From CAVVVS01 sp963751355 (GTDB taxonomy: Bacteria > Bacteroidota > Ignavibacteria > Ignavibacteriales > Ignavibacteriaceae): DNA of 64,000 nucleotides. Positions 25,209 to 35,600 of this stretch are shown here, piece after piece (position 1 is the stretch's first letter; every line of letters starts with the position of its first letter). A model generated the notes under the pieces. It was not told the DNA's origin, searched no databases, and saw only the letters and a list, made by a program, of their open reading frames with translations. Where the stretch lies: contig CAVVVS010000131.1 of the NCBI GenBank assembly GCA_963751355.1, positions 62,001 to 126,000 of the forward strand, written 5' to 3'. A program made the position numbers and the translations under genes.

Positions 25209-26225
25209 TTAACTTTTCTTTTTAGCCAGAATAGAATAATTGTTTTTTGTTTTTACGATTTTATTTTTTAATCTTCCCAAACCTTCAATTTCCAATTCGA
25301 TTGTATCACCTTCTTTAAGCCAGACCGGTGTAAATTCCTCACCCTTTTCTTTTGCTTGTAATCCGCGAGTGCCGTTTAATTCTAAATAGCAGCCTGAACC
25401 GACAGTACCCGAACCGATTACATCACCGGGATATAATTCAACACCGTAAGATGCGCGTTCAATTATCTCTGCAAATGTCCAATTCATATCCTTGAGATTT
25501 CCTTCAGAAATTTGTTTACCGTTGTGAGAGGCAGTCATTTTTAAATTATATTTGTCGCCTGATTCTGTTTCAATTTTATGATCTTCCAATTCGTCTATTG
25601 TAACCAACCAGGGCCCTATTACGGTAGCGAAATCTTTTCCTTTGGCGGGACCAAGATTTAATTTCATTTCTTCCATTTGTAATCTTCTGGCAGAGAGATC
25701 ATTCATTATCATATAACCGGCAATGTACGAGTCAGCATTTTTAGTAGCAATGTTCTTCCCTCTTTTGCCAATAACAATTGCGGCTTCAAGCTCGAAATCT
25801 AATTTTTCCATATGATCTTCTTCTACTAAAATATCTCCTTCACCATACACGGCATTATGATTAGTAAAATAAAATACCGGGAATTGATCGAATTCGGGGA
25901 TCATATCTACACCCCTGTTTCTTCTGGCAGTAGCAACATGCTGACGAAATGCATACGCATCTCTGCATGAATTAGGATGCGGAACAGGCGCTAACTGCCG
26001 GGTGTTCTCCACATTGAGGGATGAAGGAATTTTGCCTTCCTTTATTTCATCTTCAACTTTCTTTGCATCTTTAATATTAAGTTCGCTTTCTATTAGAAAA
26101 CGGTCCATTGTAGAAGGGAACCTTAAATTGATCAGTTTTCCGCTTTCTTTCAAATCATAAATTTTATTATTGTAAAAAATTCCTAACCGTTCTTCATCGT
26201 TATTTAAAAAGGAAACAAATTTCAT
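25209..26225 (-). CDS. Fumarylacetoacetase family hydrolase
   Basis: Cleaves fumarylacetoacetate to fumarate and acetoacetate, the last ring-derived step of tyrosine breakdown. FAH-fold motifs: 'FYFTNHNAVYGEGD', 'LDFELEAAIVIGKRGKNI' (acidic metal ligands), 'IAGYMIMNDLSARRLQ', 'KDFATVIGPWLVTIDELE' and 'PGDVIGSGTVGSGCYLE'. A clear AAGGAG precedes the ATG. At 338 aa it is the shorter bacterial form. Its place between the aminotransferase and the flavin-reductase-like gene supports the specific substrate over a generic FAH-superfamily reaction. Confidence 0.9.
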   Translation of the reverse strand: MKFVSFLNNDEERLGIFYNNKIYDLKESGKLINLRFPSTMDRFLIESELNIKDAKKVEDEIKEGKIPSSLNVENTRQLAPVPHPNSCRDAYAFRQHVATARRNRGVDMIPEFDQFPVFYFTNHNAVYGEGDILVEEDHMEKLDFELEAAIVIGKRGKNIATKNADSYIAGYMIMNDLSARRLQMEEMKLNLGPAKGKDFATVIGPWLVTIDELEDHKIETESGDKYNLKMTASHNGKQISEGNLKDMNWTFAEIIERASYGVELYPGDVIGSGTVGSGCYLELNGTRGLQAKEKGEEFTPVWLKEGDTIELEIEGLGRLKNKIVKTKNNYSILAKKKS

Positions 26226-26268
26226 TAAAAACTCCTTAATTTCTTTTTAGATATCTTTTGAAAAATTA

Positions 26269-27390
26269 TTACACAGCACTCAATTTATGTTTTTCAATTA
26301 GTTTGGGATAAATTCTGTTTATTACACTAAGAGCAAATTCAGTTTCATCATCAGTACCCGAATTTATCCGTATTCCGTTAGGAATACCAAACGTATCAAC
26401 ATGACGTAATATCAATCCATTATTCAAACATGCTTCATTAAAATCTATTGCGAATTCCTTGGAAGGAAATAATAACAGATAAAAATTTGCATGTGTATCC
26501 ACAAATTTTATTCCTAACCTGATAAAACCTTTTTTAAATCTTCCAAGAGATTTTTCATTCAGCGCTTTAGTCTTTTCTAAAAACTCATCATCGTTTAAGG
26601 CGCTAGCAGCCGATACTTGAGCAAGCAAATTAGGCTCAAAAGGCAGCTTTACTTTATACAATTCGTGAATTAAGTATTCAGGTCCGAAACCGATTCCAAT
26701 ACGAATTCCCGCAAGACCGTAAGCTTTTGACAGCGTACGCAGAACTATTAAGTTATCAAAATCATACTCCAAACCGTTTGGATATTCCGGATCGAATTCC
26801 GCATAAACTGTGTACGCTTCATCAAGAATAACCAAAACATTATCCGGCACACTTTTCATAAATAATTCGAACTCCGCTTTAGTAAAAATTGTACCGGTGG
26901 GATTGTTTGGGTTAGCAAGATAAATTATTTTAGTTTTAGCAGTAATATTTTGCATTATTGCATTTAAATCTAAATGATAATCTTTCAGCTGAATAAGATT
27001 AGTTTGTATATTATATTTATTTGCATTTACGTACAAACCAATAAATGTTCCCTCTGAAGTTAGAATCTCATCTTCACTATTACAAAATGCCGTTAGGATG
27101 TACTGTATAAGTGAATCGGAACCGCTGCATGTGATAATTTGTTCAGGTTTCTTACCGTACTTTTCCGCGACAGCATGAACCAATTTGTATGCCGACGGAT
27201 TTGTGTACCTATGTAAATTTTTAATATTTTTTTCTATAGCTTCCATTGCCTTCGGTGAAGGACCCAGCGGATTCTCGTTTGAAGCAAGCTTTACAATTTT
27301 GCGCAAACCTTTTTCTCTGACAAGTTCCTCGACAGGTTTACCGGCTTTATAAGGTTGAAGCTCACGTATATGTTTAGGAATATTAATCAT
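26269..27390 (-). CDS. HisC-family aminotransferase, probable aromatic aminotransferase
   Basis: Fold-type I PLP enzyme like histidinol-phosphate aminotransferase: 'KLASNENPLGPSPKAMEAI', 'YLANPNNPTGTIF', 'VILDEAYTVYAEF', PLP Lys in 'RTLSKAYGLAGIRIG', and 'LIRHVDTFGIPNGIRINSG'-type C-terminus. The pathway context (next to hmgA, hppD and fumarylacetoacetase) suggests it deaminates tyrosine or phenylalanine to the aryl pyruvate used by HppD; many HisC-like enzymes accept aromatic substrates. No other his genes are nearby. Start chosen at ATG 27390 with GGTGA upstream; a GTG nine bases earlier is possible. Confidence 0.85.
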   Translation of the reverse strand: MINIPKHIRELQPYKAGKPVEELVREKGLRKIVKLASNENPLGPSPKAMEAIEKNIKNLHRYTNPSAYKLVHAVAEKYGKKPEQIITCSGSDSLIQYILTAFCNSEDEILTSEGTFIGLYVNANKYNIQTNLIQLKDYHLDLNAIMQNITAKTKIIYLANPNNPTGTIFTKAEFELFMKSVPDNVLVILDEAYTVYAEFDPEYPNGLEYDFDNLIVLRTLSKAYGLAGIRIGIGFGPEYLIHELYKVKLPFEPNLLAQVSAASALNDDEFLEKTKALNEKSLGRFKKGFIRLGIKFVDTHANFYLLLFPSKEFAIDFNEACLNNGLILRHVDTFGIPNGIRINSGTDDETEFALSVINRIYPKLIEKHKLSAV

Positions 27391-27435
27391 AAAAATCACC
27401 GGTCATGTTATTAAATATATTATATTTCTATCTCT

Positions 27436-28596
27436 TTACTCAAGCCATGAATTAACATAGTTTTTATCCATGGTGTCTTTTACGTTTTTTGTTACATTTA
27501 TATGCTCAAAGCTATCAACCATTATTGCATACTCATCGGTAGATTTTTTACCGATTGAGGCTTCCGTTTTCCCGGGCTGCGGTCCGTGAGGAATTCCCAT
27601 TGGATGCAGTGTTATCGAGCCTTCTTTTATACCTTTTCTCGACATGAAATCTCCATAGACATAATAAATCATTTCATCGCTGTCAACGTTTGAATGGTAA
27701 TATGGAGCTGGAATTGAATCAGGGTGAAAGTCGAATAATCTTGGTACAAAGTTACAAACGACAAAATGCTTAGTAGTAAACAGAAGATGAACTGGCGGCG
27801 GAAGATGAAGCTTGCCGACTTTAGGAGCATACTCCTTTATATTAAATGTATAAGGATATAAATACCCATCCCATCCAACTACATCGAACGGATGATGAGG
27901 TAACTCGTATTCAAAAATTCTTCCGGTAACTTTTAATATTAATTTGAATGTACCTTGTTTATCAATCGGTTCTGTAAACTGAGGTACTTTGAAGTCCCTT
28001 TCATAATATGGTGCATCTTCGGTTAATTGTCCGTATTCATTTCTAAAATGCTTTGGTATTTCAAACGGGGTATCCGATTCGACAATGAAGAGTTTTACAT
28101 TATCAAAGCTGTTAAATTTCATTTGATATGTAGTACCTTTAGGCACAACTATATAGTCCCATTGTTCAAAAGGAAGCCTACCGTATTCCGATAAAAACTC
28201 TCCTTCACCATGATGAATAAAGATTAATTCATGCATCTGGCTGTTCCTGAAAAATACCTCGGTATTTTCCGATATATGAGCGGTAGAAATAATACAGTGC
28301 TCATTTTTTAAGAATTCATTTCTTGCCGTTAAAATGCTTCCGTTAGAGCGTTTGTTCTCCGTAAAGAAATGATAATATTGCAAAGGAGCATCATTCCAAT
28401 TGTTTGAATTATCGACATGAACCTCTCTTACTTGTTTAACTTGCGGAGGTATATTAATATGATATTTATTCGAATATATCCCGGAGAATCCGAGTGTACT
28501 GAATAACTCTTCCCTGTATAATGATTTTCCGTCCTCTTTATAAAATGTAGTGTGCCTTTTGGGAGGAACTTTCCCGAGTCTTACATAATACGGCAT
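27436..28596 (-). CDS. hmgA: Homogentisate 1,2-dioxygenase
   Basis: Non-heme iron enzyme opening the homogentisate ring to maleylacetoacetate. Cupin fold with family motifs 'GEGEFLSEYGRLPFEQWDYIVVPKGT', 'DVVGWDGYLYPYTFN', 'FDFHPDSIPAPYYHSN' and iron ligands in 'HSNVDSDEMIYY' (His, Glu) and 'HPMGIPHGPQPG' (His). 386 aa, slightly shorter than the human and Pseudomonas enzymes but usual for Bacteroidota. A perfect AGGAGGT lies before the ATG. hppD is upstream, separated by 161 bases with an inverted repeat. Confidence 0.95.
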   Translation of the reverse strand: MPYYVRLGKVPPKRHTTFYKEDGKSLYREELFSTLGFSGIYSNKYHINIPPQVKQVREVHVDNSNNWNDAPLQYYHFFTENKRSNGSILTARNEFLKNEHCIISTAHISENTEVFFRNSQMHELIFIHHGEGEFLSEYGRLPFEQWDYIVVPKGTTYQMKFNSFDNVKLFIVESDTPFEIPKHFRNEYGQLTEDAPYYERDFKVPQFTEPIDKQGTFKLILKVTGRIFEYELPHHPFDVVGWDGYLYPYTFNIKEYAPKVGKLHLPPPVHLLFTTKHFVVCNFVPRLFDFHPDSIPAPYYHSNVDSDEMIYYVYGDFMSRKGIKEGSITLHPMGIPHGPQPGKTEASIGKKSTDEYAIMVDSFEHINVTKNVKDTMDKNYVNSWLE

Positions 28597-28661
28597 AACT
28601 ACCTCCTAATAAATTTTTAGTTAACAATTAATTGCTTTCTACTTAACTTCTAACAGTATAC

Positions 28662-28695
28662 CGGGATATAGTAAAAGATATTACAAAATATCCCG
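28662..28695 (-). repeat. Inverted repeat between hppD and hmgA
   Basis: CGGGATAT and ATATCCCG flank an 18-base loop in the 161-base gap between hppD and hmgA. There is no T-run, so it is not a standard terminator; it could stabilise or process the transcript or serve as an operator. Confidence 0.45.
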
Positions 28696-28757
28696 ATCAC
28701 TGATTGTTCTCCCCGCCTTTACCATTATGGAATTTAAGTTATTTCAATGTTTTAGAA

Positions 28758-29879
28758 TTACTCTTCTTCCCTATCAAAATTTCCCCGCAGCATTTGATCT
28801 TTTTCTATGGACTCAAACAATGATTGGAAATTGCCCTGACCAAAACCTTCAGCACCTTTCTTTCTCTGAATTATCTCATAGAAAAATGTAGGTCTGTCAC
28901 CGATGGGTTTTGTAAACAACTGCAGCAGGTAACCCGTACCTTCGGAATCATCGCAGAGTATTCCGTGTTCTTTTAGAACATCTATATCTTCATCTATTTC
29001 AATATTTTTTTCTCTCAATAATTTATAATATGTATCGGGAGGTGATAGAAATTCAACACCGTTGTTTTTCATATTCGGAATCGATTCCAATATATTTTCG
29101 GTGGATAGCGCAATATGCTGAATTCCTGAACCGGTATATTCATCAATGTATTCTTCAATTTGTGATTTTTTTAGTCCTTCAAAAGGTTCGTTGATAGGAT
29201 TTTTAATTGGGCTTTCTTTCGAACGGACTACTTTTGAGAGAAGTGCCGAATATTGAGTGGATATATCGCCCGCACCAAATTCAATAAATGTCTCAAAATC
29301 CAAACTTTTATTAAGATAATTTGCCCAGAGATCCATTTCATTCACCCGTACGTTTCCCACAATATGATCGATTGCTTTCAGCCCGCTGTCTTCACATTTT
29401 ATTTTTATATTTTGGACGGGTTTTCCAAAACCCGGTTTAAAGAGTCCTTTATATTTATCTCTGTTAATAAAAACAATCTCAGCATCGTCGTATAGTTTTA
29501 TTGCAGCTTCCTCATACGTTCCGTTATCATCATTAAATTTTTTAGGATTTCTGGAAGGTATTCCGCCTTTTTTTACCGAACTCTCAAATGCCGACCGTAC
29601 ATCTTTAACTTTTAATGACCATCTCTTAACGCCGTCGCCATGTTTTTGTACAAATGACTCAATTTCGAAGTTGCCGGGTTTCGCGGAAGAAGTTACAACA
29701 AGCTGGATATTATTTTTAACCAGGTAATATGATACTTTATCTCTCACACCGGTTTCAGGCCCGAGATAACCTTTTATTTCAAATCCCATTGCTTTCGCAT
29801 GCCAATATGCCCACATCTTAGCCGAACCGACGTAAAATTCTACGAAATCGTAGCCCAAGATACCTAATCCGTTTGCCAT
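28758..29879 (-). CDS. hppD: 4-hydroxyphenylpyruvate dioxygenase
   Basis: Fe(II) enzyme that turns 4-hydroxyphenylpyruvate into homogentisate. Two glyoxalase-like domains. Iron ligands are visible: His in 'AIDHIVGNV', His in 'GIQHIALST' and Glu in 'FFYEIIQRKKG'. The C-terminal helix region 'GFGQGNFQSLFESIEKDQ' is typical. At 373 aa it is complete. AGAGGAG precedes the ATG. It is the first structural gene downstream of an Lrp/AsnC regulator on the same strand. Confidence 0.97.
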   Translation of the reverse strand: MANGLGILGYDFVEFYVGSAKMWAYWHAKAMGFEIKGYLGPETGVRDKVSYYLVKNNIQLVVTSSAKPGNFEIESFVQKHGDGVKRWSLKVKDVRSAFESSVKKGGIPSRNPKKFNDDNGTYEEAAIKLYDDAEIVFINRDKYKGLFKPGFGKPVQNIKIKCEDSGLKAIDHIVGNVRVNEMDLWANYLNKSLDFETFIEFGAGDISTQYSALLSKVVRSKESPIKNPINEPFEGLKKSQIEEYIDEYTGSGIQHIALSTENILESIPNMKNNGVEFLSPPDTYYKLLREKNIEIDEDIDVLKEHGILCDDSEGTGYLLQLFTKPIGDRPTFFYEIIQRKKGAEGFGQGNFQSLFESIEKDQMLRGNFDREEE

Positions 29880-30094
29880 GATTCACTCCTCTCATTTGTA
29901 TTTATTTTATTTTGAATAATGCCTTAAAATTGCTTCCGATCCGCGAAGAAACAATATATTTTTGAGTAAATTCCTATTAGAATAATTTTATCAATTCTTA
30001 TAAAACAACATTCCGTTTAAGATCAACATTTAACTGCACCTAATGTTAACAATAATGATTTATGGAAACTTCACCATTTATAAGATTTAAATAA

Positions 30095-30544
30095 TTAAAA
30101 AACCAGCTCGTTCGTTTCTTTAACTGTTTCAAGAACTATAGTTGTACTTGTAGATCTTATTGAAGTAATTGATGCAAATTTTGTCCTGAGTAATTGCGTA
30201 AGTGATTCAGGATTTTCAACTCTCACTTTAACAAGGTAGCAATCTTCACCCGCAACTATATGAACTTCCTGAACCTCTGCTATTTTTGCAAGCTCTTTCG
30301 CAGTCCTTTGATCAACTATAGGACCGTTTGCCTTCACAAGAATAAATGCTAATAAATTTTTCCCCACCTCAGTTGAATTTATCTGAACCGTGTATTTTTT
30401 AATAATTTTTCTTTTTTCTAGCCTCCTTATTCTCTCTAAAACTGCGGAGGGAGCCATTTTTATTCTTCGGGCGATTTCTGCATTGGAAGTTCTACCATTA
30501 TCCTGCAGTATATTCAGTATTTTTGCATCAATCTCGTTTATCAT
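30095..30544 (-). CDS. Lrp/AsnC-family transcriptional regulator
   Basis: 149 aa: an N-terminal AsnC-type helix-turn-helix ('RTSNAEIARRIKMAPSAVLERIRRLEKRKII', about 14-50) and a C-terminal RAM ligand-binding domain ('FILVKANG', 'VQEVHIVAGEDCYLVKVRV'). Such regulators often sense amino acids. It lies 215 bases upstream of hppD in the same direction, so a role in tyrosine or phenylalanine control of the cluster is likely but inferred. Confidence 0.9.
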   Translation of the reverse strand: MINEIDAKILNILQDNGRTSNAEIARRIKMAPSAVLERIRRLEKRKIIKKYTVQINSTEVGKNLLAFILVKANGPIVDQRTAKELAKIAEVQEVHIVAGEDCYLVKVRVENPESLTQLLRTKFASITSIRSTSTTIVLETVKETNELVF

Positions 30545-30755
30545 TCGTTTTTTTTTATTTATTTAGATGATTATTCGTAATATTATAAAATTACCGAATA
30601 TAAATCAAGATCGTTAATTAATGGGAGAACTATATCACAGCATAAATTATTGCTACTGTTAGGGAATTAAATTATTCTGAGAACCTGAGTTATAATGAAA
30701 TTCATACACTGTAATAATTAACAATCTGCAGGAAAGGAAGAAGAGATAAGAGGGA

Positions 30756-31466
30756 CTATTTTACATTGTCCAGCAGCATAAAGGAATTAGTTTTATACCG
30801 TGAAGTACCGGAGAGGTTTTTAGCTTCGAATTTACAAATTGTTAATAACGGACATTCACTGCAATTCGGCTTCGAAGGCTTGCATATCTCTCTTCCGAGA
30901 CGGATTAAATTTGTATGGAATGAATGAGCAATATTTTTCGGAAAATCAGTATTTAGTTTATGGAATGTTTTATCGGGTGATGAAGTATTTACTATGCCTA
31001 TTCTGTTTGTGGTTCTATGTACGTGTGTATCAACAGGACAAACATTCCTGTGTAAAGAGAAAAGCAGAACACAACTTGCAGTTTTTATACCCACACCGTC
31101 GAAACGTGTCAATTCATCAATAATTATCGATTCATTTTTCTTTTTCAAATAATTCAGTGAAATTTTGCCATTTTGTTTTATTAAATCTGCAAGGAAAGAT
31201 TTTATTGCTTTGGATTTCTGTTTACCTAATCCCGCGACTTTGATATACTTTTCTATTTCTGAAGGGGTTATTCGTGCAACTTCTTCCCATGTTTTAAATT
31301 TTGCTTTAAGATTTTGAAATGCTCTGTAAGAATTACGATCATTAGTATTTTGAGAAAGGATAGTAGCGATTAACATATCAACCGGATCCGGAGGTATCGC
31401 GGGACGCTCCGGAATTCCGAATCTTTCAATTAATAATTTATTTATTTTAATTATTTTTTTTTGCAT
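30756..31466 (-). CDS. nth: Endonuclease III family DNA glycosylase
   Basis: Base-excision repair glycosylase/AP lyase. Helix-hairpin-helix with the catalytic Lys ('FDGVGIKTASCVLLF'), catalytic Asp in 'VDTHVHRTTNRIG', and the 4Fe-4S loop Cys-x6-Cys-x2-Cys-x5-Cys ('CKPSKPNCSECPLLTIC'). The open frame extends seven codons upstream, but that extension lies in the terminator of the preceding gene, so the ATG at 31466 (236 aa) is the better start. Relation to the flanking genes is not apparent. Confidence 0.9.
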   Translation of the reverse strand: MQKKIIKINKLLIERFGIPERPAIPPDPVDMLIATILSQNTNDRNSYRAFQNLKAKFKTWEEVARITPSEIEKYIKVAGLGKQKSKAIKSFLADLIKQNGKISLNYLKKKNESIIIDELTRFDGVGIKTASCVLLFSLHRNVCPVDTHVHRTTNRIGIVNTSSPDKTFHKLNTDFPKNIAHSFHTNLIRLGREICKPSKPNCSECPLLTICKFEAKNLSGTSRYKTNSFMLLDNVK

Positions 31467-31471
31467 GAGAT

Positions 31472-31498
31472 AAAAAAAGAGGAGCAAGCCGCTCCTCT
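31472..31498 (-). terminator. Rho-independent terminator after the PorV-family gene
   Basis: Minus-strand hairpin AGAGGAGC-GGCTT-GCTCCTCT followed by seven Ts, 32 bases after the stop of the PorV-family gene. It separates the T9SS triad from nth. Confidence 0.9.
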
Positions 31499-31529
31499 CT
31501 AAAAACGATATTCCAAAAAATACTGAAGC

Positions 31530-32567
31530 TTATAATTGTAATCCGATATCCATAAATTGTACGCTGTTTAATCTTCCGTAATCAGCCCAGCCATAATTTA
31601 CAGACAGAGTAAAGCTATCATTAAATTTATAATTAATCCCTGCTCCCAGCGTAAGCCCTCCTTCGGCATTCCTCATAAACAAGGTTTTATAACCCGCTCT
31701 CAGGAAAAACATTTCATTGAAAGCAAATTCCAAACCTGAATTCATGTACTCCGTATTATCATTCGGATGTGTTGCATCAATATCGCCGGTTAGCCGGATG
31801 TAGCGTGATTTTACTATATCCATGCCTAATCCGATTCTAAATGTCAACGGCAGGTCGTAGGAATCCATTTGATATTTTGAAAGTACGTTGTTGGGACCAG
31901 TATTGGTGTTATTGTTCGGATCATTGTTAAACAATATTTCGCGTCCGTCTAATTGCATTTTAGAACCGAAGTTGGATACACTTGCTCCTATTACCAGATT
32001 GTTAAAAGGAGTCACATAATATGTACCTAAATCCAGTGCAAAACCGTTAGCGCTCATATTCCAAATTGCATCTCTAATATATTTGAATTGAAATCCTACT
32101 GAGAATCTATCGGTTAAAGCTCTCGAAAAGCCTACACCAATTGCTAACGAACTCGCATTCCAGTACCTTCCGTCACCTTCTGGGTATGCAAATGTTCTTA
32201 CTTTATCTTCCGGTACAGCCATGGAGGTAAGACTGGTAAACAATACACCCAAACCAGGAACATTAATAGACGCGGCTGCAAAATCATAACTTATGTCGGC
32301 AAGCCAGTTAGCATGAGTAAACGCTACCTGAGTCGGCTGATCCGCCATTGCCAATCCCGCGGGATTATAATATACGGCATAAATATCATTACTGATAGCA
32401 GTGTATGCGCCGCCCATCGCAATTGCTCTGGAACCTGCTCCGATCTTTAAGAACTGTGCGGCAGTTGTACCGACTTTTGATGTACTTCTATCCGGTTGTG
32501 CATAAACTTTATTCGTAATAAACACTGTGAATAATGTAATCAAAGAATAGAGTATAATTTTTTTCAT
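31530..32567 (-). CDS. PorV/PorQ-family outer-membrane protein
   Basis: 345-aa beta-barrel protein with a signal peptide ending near 'VYAQ'. The stretch 'AAQFLKIGAGSRAIAMGGAYTAISNDIYAVYYNPAGLA' is the PorV/PorQ (FadL-like) signature, and the C-terminus 'VQFMDIGLQL' alternates like a final beta strand. PorV shuttles T9SS cargo to the attachment complex; PorQ-type relatives have less clear roles. It is last in a run of three genes after a TonB receptor and a large T9SS cargo protein, and a terminator follows. Confidence 0.85.
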   Translation of the reverse strand: MKKIILYSLITLFTVFITNKVYAQPDRSTSKVGTTAAQFLKIGAGSRAIAMGGAYTAISNDIYAVYYNPAGLAMADQPTQVAFTHANWLADISYDFAAASINVPGLGVLFTSLTSMAVPEDKVRTFAYPEGDGRYWNASSLAIGVGFSRALTDRFSVGFQFKYIRDAIWNMSANGFALDLGTYYVTPFNNLVIGASVSNFGSKMQLDGREILFNNDPNNNTNTGPNNVLSKYQMDSYDLPLTFRIGLGMDIVKSRYIRLTGDIDATHPNDNTEYMNSGLEFAFNEMFFLRAGYKTLFMRNAEGGLTLGAGINYKFNDSFTLSVNYGWADYGRLNSVQFMDIGLQL

Positions 32568-32643
32568 AATAATAATATCCTATAAATTTATTAACTCAAA
32601 CAATTCCCCGGCTCATAACAAGCAGAACCGGGGAAGAGCAAAA

Positions 32644-35600
32644 TTATTTTATAACAGCAAGTCTACCTATTTTTTGACCGACACCCGGTGCATCAACCTG
32701 GTATATGTAAACGCCGTAAGCAATTCTCTGTCCTTCGTAACTTAATAGATCCCAGGACGCCATACTTGTGTTATCATTCTTATCGATAGTTTTAACCAAC
32801 TCTCCAAGAATTGTATAAATCCTGATAGTACACTGCGGAGGTAAGTTTCTAAACTCAACTACCCTTGCACCCCTTGATTGAGGATCTCTGCCAGGATTTT
32901 CCGCCGTACTGTAAGCGACATAGGGATTAGGAACAACATAAACATTATCTAATCCGCTTTTAGCCGTATTTGCTTCAAATTGTGCAGGATCACTTTCAAA
33001 TTTGTAAGTATCACCCTTTTGAAAAGGTTTCAAGGTTGTTACGGCAAATACATCACCTGCTTTGGGATAAACAGGAGTTGCATTAGTATCTTTAGGCATA
33101 TCAAAACTAACCTCGAAACTGGTAGTAGTACCGGTCGCATTTTGGGGTCTGAGAATTATGCTTTCACCAATCTTCCACCTTCTCAGAGTTTTTGGTCGTC
33201 TTAAAATATTTACTATATAATCTGCAGGTACATTTTCAGTAACATTCCAGATTTTAAACGGCATTACAACATTACCGCCTACGGCTACCTGTGCGGTATC
33301 TCCCGGGTGAAGCCATTCGCCGGTAGAAGTAGTATCAAAACCGAGCCAACGGATTTCCCAATCTGCTCTGTATTTGACCTTCGGATCACCAGCTACAGGG
33401 GGAAATTTAATAGAATCCGCTAGATTAACTTTGTCATCATTTATAAATCCTGAATTTTTATAATCAATGTCGAGAGGATCATTTTTAACATATACTCTCA
33501 AGCCATCAAACGTATCGTTCGCATCTTCGCCATTTATTCTATCACTTCTGTAAACAGGATAATACCTGTATTCAGCTTTAAATACCTCTCCGGTCGGCAG
33601 AGAACCTCTGGCAGATCCCTTTATTCTACCAAATTCTTCGTTTAAGACATATTTACTAGAATCGACCGGATTTCCTCCTGAATCGAATAATTTAAAACTG
33701 GATTTTTCAATTCTCTCATTACTAAGATCCACATATACAGTATCTTTGGAAGTAAAGTTTTCCGTAATACCGGTTGAATCAAGTACGCTAAAGTGTGTAT
33801 CATCATCGAATTCAATCTTAAAAAGTTTTTTCTGAACAGCAAGATTATTTAAAACTTTTACTTTTATTGCTCCGGTTGAATTACCTTTCAGTTGAGTCGG
33901 TACGCCGCCGATTCCGGCACCGGCATCTTTAATACCGGAGGCTAAAGGACCTGGTGTAGCTTCTGCCGTATTTACATCAAAATCCAACTTACCGGTGATA
34001 GGATCTTTTTTAATAACTTCCTGCGACTCAGTGGGAGGAATTCCAAATTTTATTGAACCACCATCGTAAGAGACTAGTGCATAATAATAAGTTACTCCAT
34101 TCTCTACGGTTGAATCTACATATTGATGTACTAATCCGGTATTGTTACCGATATAATATTTCACAGCGTGTCCCGTATATTCTATAGGGAAGAAACCTGA
34201 TAATGAATCAACAAGATCCCATTGTGCTCTTTTTCCTGTATTATTATCAACTAAGGCTTGACCTAAGAATGGAACGCCGTTGCCGTCTGTTATGGTATAA
34301 ACATCGCTGAAAGTATAGTCACGACTTCGATAAAGTTTGTAACCTTCAAAATCTTTGGAGCGTGTAAAAGGATCGAAAGATTCTTCAGCCTTAGTATCCC
34401 AATACAATGTTACCCTGCCGTCTCCGGGAACGGCTGTTAAGTGAGGCTTGTCGGGCGGCTTTGCAAATCTGTAAGAAGATTCCAAAACTCTTTGAGATGT
34501 TTCGGCGCTGAGTACCAGAGCATCTAAATTTTGTCCAAACAAAATCGCCATCGAAAATCTTTGAGTTTGCTGCCTTTGAAGATCCATTGGACCGGTATCA
34601 AAATTAAAAATATTATCTCCCGGATTTTTGAATAAATCCTGGTTAGGATTTATACTGTCCGATGAAGCCCATTCCCACATTAATTTATAATCTTTAGGTA
34701 CATTTGTTGTATTGCTATACGGAGCTGCATGAAATGAAGTTAATCCTAATTGATCCGACTCCATAACATCTCTTAAACCAAAATTTGGTTCGGAACCTGC
34801 CCATAAGTACCCCGGTAATTTTTCGTCCGAAAGTGGTTCGCCGATATCATATTTATTGTTTCCGTTAGCATCGAGATACCATCCCTGAGAAGGTTTTCCA
34901 TCGCCCTCGCCGTAATCAGGTCCGGGGTAATTAGGTGAAGTCGGACCGATACCGTCTATTCCCACATCGTCATGAGTCGGATCCCAATCTCCATTCTCAT
35001 CACCCGACCATCTTGCATGCGGCGCACCGTATACGGCAGTATATTTTGCAACATCCGCTATGCCCGTATTCACAGAAGTATTTATTCCATCTATATACGT
35101 ACCGGCAGAATTATACGGACTTTCATCAATTAAACCGTCATCATCATTATCTTTACCATCTTTTGAATTTGTGGGAGATTCCAGGAATTTCCAACCAAAA
35201 TAACCAGGTTGAATACCACCCATACCCGGTGCATTTTTATAATTCCATGCATAAACCATGCTTCTTGCTCTTTGAGGATAACCGGCATCATAAGGCCCAA
35301 TAAAATTTGCCATGTCGTTGCTAAAATCAGTCCAACCTCCAACATGCGGGTCTCCGTGCATTGCAAAGTAAACCGTATCTAAATCTTTTTCGCTGGCGTT
35401 GGTTATCTGGTAAACGACAAACATTATATTTTCGGCAAGCGGATTATTATATTGAAATATTCTCACCTCCGCATTAAGTCCCATACCTCTCAAAGAGGAA
35501 TCACTAGGGAAAGGATAATAGGGACTGAACTTATTTGAAAAATCATCCATTACATAATAAGCTTCTTCATCAGGCGAAGTTGCCTGGTCACCCAAAAATG

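Noticed and set aside
26269..27390. Histidine biosynthesis role for the HisC-like gene
   Set aside because: No other his genes nearby; tyrosine catabolic neighbours make an aromatic aminotransferase more likely.
34935..35303. 122-codon His/Tyr-rich frame opposite the T9SS cargo gene
   Set aside because: It is the antisense of a coding region rich in Asp and Gly codons; composition explains it.
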